Assembly: GCA_023429685.1 (NCBI GenBank)
Contig: JAEZDF010000096.1
Span: forward strand, 1 to 8,372
From: Bacillota bacterium
GTDB taxonomy: Bacteria; Bacillota; Clostridia; Oscillospirales; Ruminococcaceae
Direction: 5' to 3'
DNA length: 8,372 bases
Shown here piece by piece: positions 5,153 through 8,372 of the stretch. Each line of letters begins with the position of its first letter. The stretch's first letter is position 1. The translations under genes were made by a program, and so were the position numbers. Under the pieces are notes generated by a model. The model saw only the letters and a program-made list of their open reading frames with translations. It was not told the origin of the DNA and did not search any database.

Positions 5153-6217
5153 ATGATGGAACTACTTAAAAAAGAAACAGAGGCGGAGTTTGAACAATTC
5201 GTCCGCACCCATAAAAACGGCAGCTTTATGCAGTCGCTGGCATGGCCGAAGGTGAAGAACAACTGGGGCTATGACGGCGTGTTGTCCCGTGGCAGCGACG
5301 GCACGGTGCGCGGCGCAATGATGGTGCTTATCCAGCGCGCGCCCGTCATCGGTTCGGCCTTTCTATACGCCCCCCGCGGGCCGGTGTGCGACTTTACCGA
5401 CACAGAAGCGTTGTCGGATTTAACCGAGGGCGTGCACGCGCTTGCAAAAAAGCACCGCGCCTATCAGTTTGTCATGGACCCTGATGTACTTGCCTCGGAT
5501 ATCGAGTTTATCGGGCTTGCCCAAAGCCTAGGGTACCGCTATACCAAGGGCGGCGATAACTTTGAGACCATCCAGCCCCGTTTTAACTACCGCCTGAACA
5601 CCGAAAACCGCACCGAGGACGAGCTGTTTGCGGCGCTTACTCAAAAGACGCGCTACAACGTCCGCGTCGCTCTCAAGCACGGGGTAGAGGTTCGCATCTG
5701 CGGCAAAGAGATGCTCGACGACTTTGTGCGCATCTATAAAACAACCGGCGAACGAGACGGCTTTAATACCCGCCCGAGGTCTTACTTCGAGCGGATGCTC
5801 GACGCGCTGGGGGACGACTGCCGGCTGTATATGGGCTTTTATCAGGGACAAGCGATAGCGGGGGCAATCTCCACCCAATACGCGGGCAAGACCTGTTACG
5901 TATACGGCGCGTCGGATAATGTCTTTCGCAACGTGATGCCAAACTATCTCGTCCAGTGGGAGATGATTAAATGGGCGGTGGAGGGCGGCAGCTCGGTTTA
6001 CGATTTTCAGGGCGTATCGGGTGTGCTTGACGAGAGCAATCCGTTGTACGGGCTGTATCGTTTTAAACGCGGCTTTAACGGTGAGCTTATTGAGCTTGCG
6101 GGCGAATTTAACATCCTATTTAAGCCGCTGACCAACACCCTGATTAACCTCGGCATCGACACCAGAGAACGTCTTGCCAAAGCGAAGAAGCGGTTTAAAA
6201 ATGGTGAGCGGCAATGA
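5153..6217 (+). CDS. FemAB-family peptidoglycan bridge aminoacyltransferase
   Basis: Members of this family (FemX/FemA/FemB, MurM/MurN) move an amino acid from aminoacyl-tRNA to the side chain of lipid II or the growing peptide bridge on the cytoplasmic side of the membrane. The 354-residue protein has the two GNAT-like halves of the family. The N-terminal half contains GSFMQSLAWPKVKNNWGY and APRGPVCDF; the C-terminal half contains TQKTRYNVRVALKHGVEV, then TCYVYGASDNVFRNVMPNYL, QWEMIKWA, VYDFQGVSG and the hallmark LYGLYRFKRGFNGEL near the end. Its length is a little shorter than S. aureus FemA, which has an inserted coiled-coil arm; that arm is not evident here. I chose the ATG at 5153 because GAAAGG (5137-5142) stands 10 nt upstream; a GTG at 5144 is 1 nt from it. 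The end overlaps the decarboxylase start by 4 nt (ATGA). The amino acid donor cannot be read from sequence. Confidence 0.93.
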   Translation: MMELLKKETEAEFEQFVRTHKNGSFMQSLAWPKVKNNWGYDGVLSRGSDGTVRGAMMVLIQRAPVIGSAFLYAPRGPVCDFTDTEALSDLTEGVHALAKKHRAYQFVMDPDVLASDIEFIGLAQSLGYRYTKGGDNFETIQPRFNYRLNTENRTEDELFAALTQKTRYNVRVALKHGVEVRICGKEMLDDFVRIYKTTGERDGFNTRPRSYFERMLDALGDDCRLYMGFYQGQAIAGAISTQYAGKTCYVYGASDNVFRNVMPNYLVQWEMIKWAVEGGSSVYDFQGVSGVLDESNPLYGLYRFKRGFNGELIELAGEFNILFKPLTNTLINLGIDTRERLAKAKKRFKNGERQ

Positions 6218-7569
6218 ACAAACCCTTCGATACGCCGCTGTATACCGCACTGAATGATGTAATTAACAAGGACTTTTCCCGCTTTCATATGCCCGGTCAT
6301 AAGGGCTGCGACCGCACGGGGCTGTTCGGCGAGGTATTGCAATACGATTTTACCGAGGTGGACGGAACCGACAGTCTGTACCATGCAAACGACGCGATAA
6401 TGCGCTGCGAACAGCGCATTGCCGCTTATTACGGCGCACAACGCAGTCTAATCAGCACACAGGGCTCCACCCTCTGCATTCAGACAATGCTTACACTGGT
6501 GCGCGAGCGGGGCAGAACGCTTGTGATTGCCCGCGGTGCACACGTTGCGGCGGCAAACGCCGTTGCGCTGCTGGACTTTGACCCGCGTTGGGTCTATCCC
6601 GATATGAACGAGAAAACGGGCGTGGCGCTTCCCATTACGTCGTGGCAGATAGAAGACGCACTAGCGGGTGCGGAGGACGTTGCCGCCGTATACATCACCT
6701 CGCCCAGTTATTTCGGTGTACTTACCGACATTGCGGGTATAGCGCAGGTCTGCTCACATTATGGCGTGCCGCTGATTGTCGATTCGGCGCACGGCGCGCA
6801 CCTAAAAGCATCCGCATTGCCAGACCCCATTGCCGAGGGCGCCGCCCTGTGTGCACAGAGTGCGCATAAAACACTGCCCGTCATCACGGGCGGCGCTTTT
6901 TTGCATATCGCCGACGGGCGGTTTGTGTCCGGCGCAAAGGAAGAGATGTCGCTGTTTGGCTCAACAAGCCCGAGCTACCTGACGATGCTCTCGCTCGATA
7001 CCTGTATCGCGTATCTCGAATCGGACGCCGAAGCCGAGTTTTCGGCACTCCGTCGGCGGATACAAGACTTGGAACAACTCGCCCTTTCGCATGGGTTTAC
7101 ACAGATATTTTCTGACGGCGCTTTGCGGGACGATACCCGCCTTTGCCTGTGCGCCTGTGACCTAGGTTACACGGGCGCACAGCTGGTAAGCCACCTTGCC
7201 CGTTACTGCATCGAGCCGGAGTACGCAGGGGAGAACACGGTGGTGTTGCTGTCCTCACCCGCCAATACCGAGCGGGACTTTGAGCGACTGCGTGCCGCTA
7301 TTACAGGCATTGTGCCCTGCGACAGTAGGGTACCTTCGGTGCCAAAGCCGGTGCAGCCGGTGCAGGCCATTTCCCCCCATATGGCGTTGTTTTCTAAAAG
7401 AGAGAGTGTGCCACTTGAAAAAGCCGCAGGACGCATCGCGGCACGCAACCAAAGCAGCTGCCCCCCGGGCGTTCCCGTGGTGTTGTGCGGTGAGCTGATT
7501 ACGCCCGAAGCACAGCGGCAGATGCTTCATTACGGTATCGGTTCGGTGTGGGTGGTAGGCGAAGTATAA
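6214..7569 (+). CDS. Orn/Lys/Arg decarboxylase-family PLP enzyme, YaaO-like
   Basis: A fold-type I PLP enzyme of the ornithine/lysine/arginine decarboxylase group, in its short form without the N-terminal wing domain (451 residues; YaaO/SpeA-type proteins have about 480). Motifs in order: N-terminal FHMPGHKG (24-31); STQGST (81-86), the phosphate-binding loop; H110, expected to stack on the PLP ring; TSPSYFGVLTDI (162-173); VDSAHGAHL with D190, which contacts the pyridine nitrogen; and SAHKT with K219, the Schiff-base lysine. The C-terminal domain contains SCPPGVPVVLCGELITPE (415-432). Departures from the usual pattern: after H110 the KS pair is replaced (HVAA), and the LDDLHxP element near residue 50 reads TDSLYHA. 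These may change substrate choice. Translation is coupled to the FemAB gene by the ATGA overlap. In B. subtilis yaaO lies two genes before darA, as it does here. Product possibly agmatine, cadaverine or putrescine, but the substrate is undetermined. Confidence 0.88.
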   Translation: MNKPFDTPLYTALNDVINKDFSRFHMPGHKGCDRTGLFGEVLQYDFTEVDGTDSLYHANDAIMRCEQRIAAYYGAQRSLISTQGSTLCIQTMLTLVRERGRTLVIARGAHVAAANAVALLDFDPRWVYPDMNEKTGVALPITSWQIEDALAGAEDVAAVYITSPSYFGVLTDIAGIAQVCSHYGVPLIVDSAHGAHLKASALPDPIAEGAALCAQSAHKTLPVITGGAFLHIADGRFVSGAKEEMSLFGSTSPSYLTMLSLDTCIAYLESDAEAEFSALRRRIQDLEQLALSHGFTQIFSDGALRDDTRLCLCACDLGYTGAQLVSHLARYCIEPEYAGENTVVLLSSPANTERDFERLRAAITGIVPCDSRVPSVPKPVQPVQAISPHMALFSKRESVPLEKAAGRIAARNQSSCPPGVPVVLCGELITPEAQRQMLHYGIGSVWVVGEV

Positions 7570-7589
7570 GCAAAAAGAGGCGATAACCG

Positions 7590-8096
7590 ATGGACATCTC
7601 AGTACGCGCATACCTAGAGAACGACCTTGCCCAGATGACCGACATCTGGAACGCGGTGGTGCTCGAGGGGCAGGCGTTTCCTCAGATAGAGCCGCTGACA
7701 CAAGAGGCGGCAAAAGAGTTCTTTGCGCAGCAATCCCACACCGGCGTTGCGGTGAGCGGGGACGAGGTGGTCGGGTTGTACATCCTGCACCCGAACAATA
7801 TCGGACGGTGTGGGCATATCTCCAACGCGTCGTATGCAGTCAAGCAGGGCTGCATGGGCAGGGGCATAGGCGAACAGCTGGTGCGCGACTGCATCAAAAC
7901 AGGGGCGTTGCTCGGCTTTCGACTTTTGCAGTTTAATGCCGTAGTCGCAACCAATACCCCGGCTATCCGCTTGTATGACAAGCTCGGTTTTCACCGGCTT
8001 GGGCGCATACCAAAGGGATTTTTATTAAAAAGCGGTGACTACGAGGATATCTTATTGTTTTACCTTGAGCTTACGAGTGCCGAAAAAAAGCAATAA
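7590..8096 (+). CDS. GNAT-family N-acetyltransferase
   Basis: A 168-residue single-domain acetyltransferase, using acetyl-CoA to acylate an amine. The acetyl-CoA pyrophosphate loop is QGCMGRGIGEQL (the Q/RxxGxG/A motif A), preceded by the beta-strand HISNASYAVK. Motif B is visible as FNAVVATNTPAIRLYDKLGF, where the Asn and Tyr are typical of the fold. The N-terminal VRAYLENDLAQMTDIWN is a common GNAT opening. Length is normal. The start has AAAGAGG 9 nt before the ATG and the gene is 20 bases after the decarboxylase stop, so it is probably the third gene of the same operon. An amine-modifying enzyme next to a decarboxylase could acetylate its polyamine-like product, but this is guesswork; it could equally modify an amino acid or protein. 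No terminator is obvious after it. Confidence 0.88.
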   Translation: MDISVRAYLENDLAQMTDIWNAVVLEGQAFPQIEPLTQEAAKEFFAQQSHTGVAVSGDEVVGLYILHPNNIGRCGHISNASYAVKQGCMGRGIGEQLVRDCIKTGALLGFRLLQFNAVVATNTPAIRLYDKLGFHRLGRIPKGFLLKSGDYEDILLFYLELTSAEKKQ

Positions 8097-8275
8097 TCGG
8101 TTTGTCTCGACATGATGTGTTGCCTTCAAGCGGTATAAATTTGCATTTAGAGGTTGCTATTGGGTGTGCGGTGGAGTACAATATAGATGTAAACGCGATG
8201 GTTTTTCTATTACGTTTCAACAGTATTTTGCATCCGCAACTGTTTAATCTATTCTATCAATGGGAGGGCTTGCTG
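8097..8275 (+). promoter_or_regulatory. darA upstream region with sigma-A-type promoter at 8154-8182
   Basis: TTGCTA (8154-8159) and TACAAT (8177-8182) with a 17-bp spacer form a good promoter, giving a leader of about 87 nt. In the leader, AACAGT (8219-8224) and ACTGTT (8239-8244) form a small hairpin with inner TGC/GCA pairs (8229-8231/8236-8238). There is no T-run, so it is not a terminator. No terminator is visible between the GNAT stop and this promoter, so read-through from the upstream operon is also possible. Confidence 0.6.
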
Positions 8276-8372
8276 ATGAAACTGATTATTGCGATTGTTA
8301 GCAGCGACGACAGCTCTGTGGTATCCACGGCGCTGACCAAGGAGGGCTTTTCCGTAACCAAGCTTGCTACAA
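8276..8372 (+). CDS. darA: DarA/YaaQ cyclic-di-AMP receptor, PII-like (C-terminus beyond window)
   Basis: The first 32 codons are visible before the right edge. MKLIIAIVSSDDSSVVSTAL followed by TKEGFSVTKLAT matches the start of DarA (YaaQ, also called PstA), a trimeric PII-like protein of about 109 residues that binds the second messenger cyclic di-AMP. The KLIIAIV beta-strand and the G-F-x-x-T-K-L-A-T segment are characteristic; the T-loop region lies beyond the window. A strong site GGGAGGG (8262-8268) is 7 nt before the ATG. In B. subtilis this gene lies in yaaO-tmk-yaaQ-yaaR-holB, and the YaaO-like decarboxylase upstream here fits that neighbourhood, although tmk is absent from the interval. 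The next genes would be expected to be yaaR-like and holB. The protein is cut by the window edge and shows no internal damage. Confidence 0.88.
   Translation, partial: MKLIIAIVSSDDSSVVSTALTKEGFSVTKLAT

Noticed and set aside
6007..6441. 144-codon minus-strand frame across the FemAB/decarboxylase junction
   Set aside because: Antisense to two well-supported coupled genes, no ribosome site or motif seen; it is the usual open antisense frame in GC-richer coding DNA.
7255..7994. Minus-strand open frames opposite the decarboxylase end and the GNAT gene
   Set aside because: Antisense shadows of genes with clear motifs; composition-biased translations with no recognisable domain.

Overview
The window looks like a chromosomal segment from a low-to-moderate-GC Firmicute, most likely a clostridial (Oscillospiraceae/Ruminococcaceae-like) gut-type bacterium. 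The basis is strong GGAGG-type ribosome sites, sigma-A-like promoters, intrinsic terminators with T-tracts, a Bacillus/Clostridia-type FemAB peptidoglycan transferase, a YaaO-type decarboxylase, and the start of a DarA (YaaQ) cyclic-di-AMP receptor. No rRNA, tRNA, CRISPR array or intact mobile element is visible.

Layout. (1) Positions 1-415, minus strand: a TetR-family repressor whose C-terminus lies off the left edge, with its own promoter and a palindromic operator over the start site. It is visibly more AT-rich than the rest. (2) Positions 416-848: a gene-poor spacer holding a perfect 13-bp inverted repeat and two plus-strand terminator hairpins with no intact gene in front of them. (3) Positions 849-2297: an APC-superfamily amino acid permease resembling the SteT/LAT-type exchangers. 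(4) Positions 2287-4852: a regulator-transporter unit made of a tandem-domain MerR protein, an ABC ATPase and an ABC-2 membrane protein. A hairpin terminator lies between regulator and ATPase, and a strong terminator closes the unit. This is the usual layout of a drug- or peptide-efflux pump controlled by an adjacent MerR sensor. (5) Positions 4914-8096: a promoter with two perfect consensus hexamers, a leader of about 200 nt with mutually exclusive stems, then femAB-like, YaaO-like PLP decarboxylase (4-nt overlap) and a GNAT acetyltransferase (20-nt gap), probably one operon. (6) Positions 8154-8372: a promoter and the first 32 codons of darA.

How the genes fit together. The right half is a cell-wall and housekeeping neighbourhood. 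FemAB proteins add amino acids to the peptidoglycan bridge. The decarboxylase followed by DarA recalls the Bacillus subtilis yaaO-tmk-yaaQ order, but here a GNAT gene sits where tmk would be. The left half is made of regulator/transporter modules typical of accessory DNA.

I see no clearly new multi-gene system. The points most worth a second look are the structured leader before the FemAB gene, the duplicated MerR with palindromes at both ends of its gene, the tight coupling of a FemAB transferase with a divergent PLP decarboxylase, and the missing tmk.
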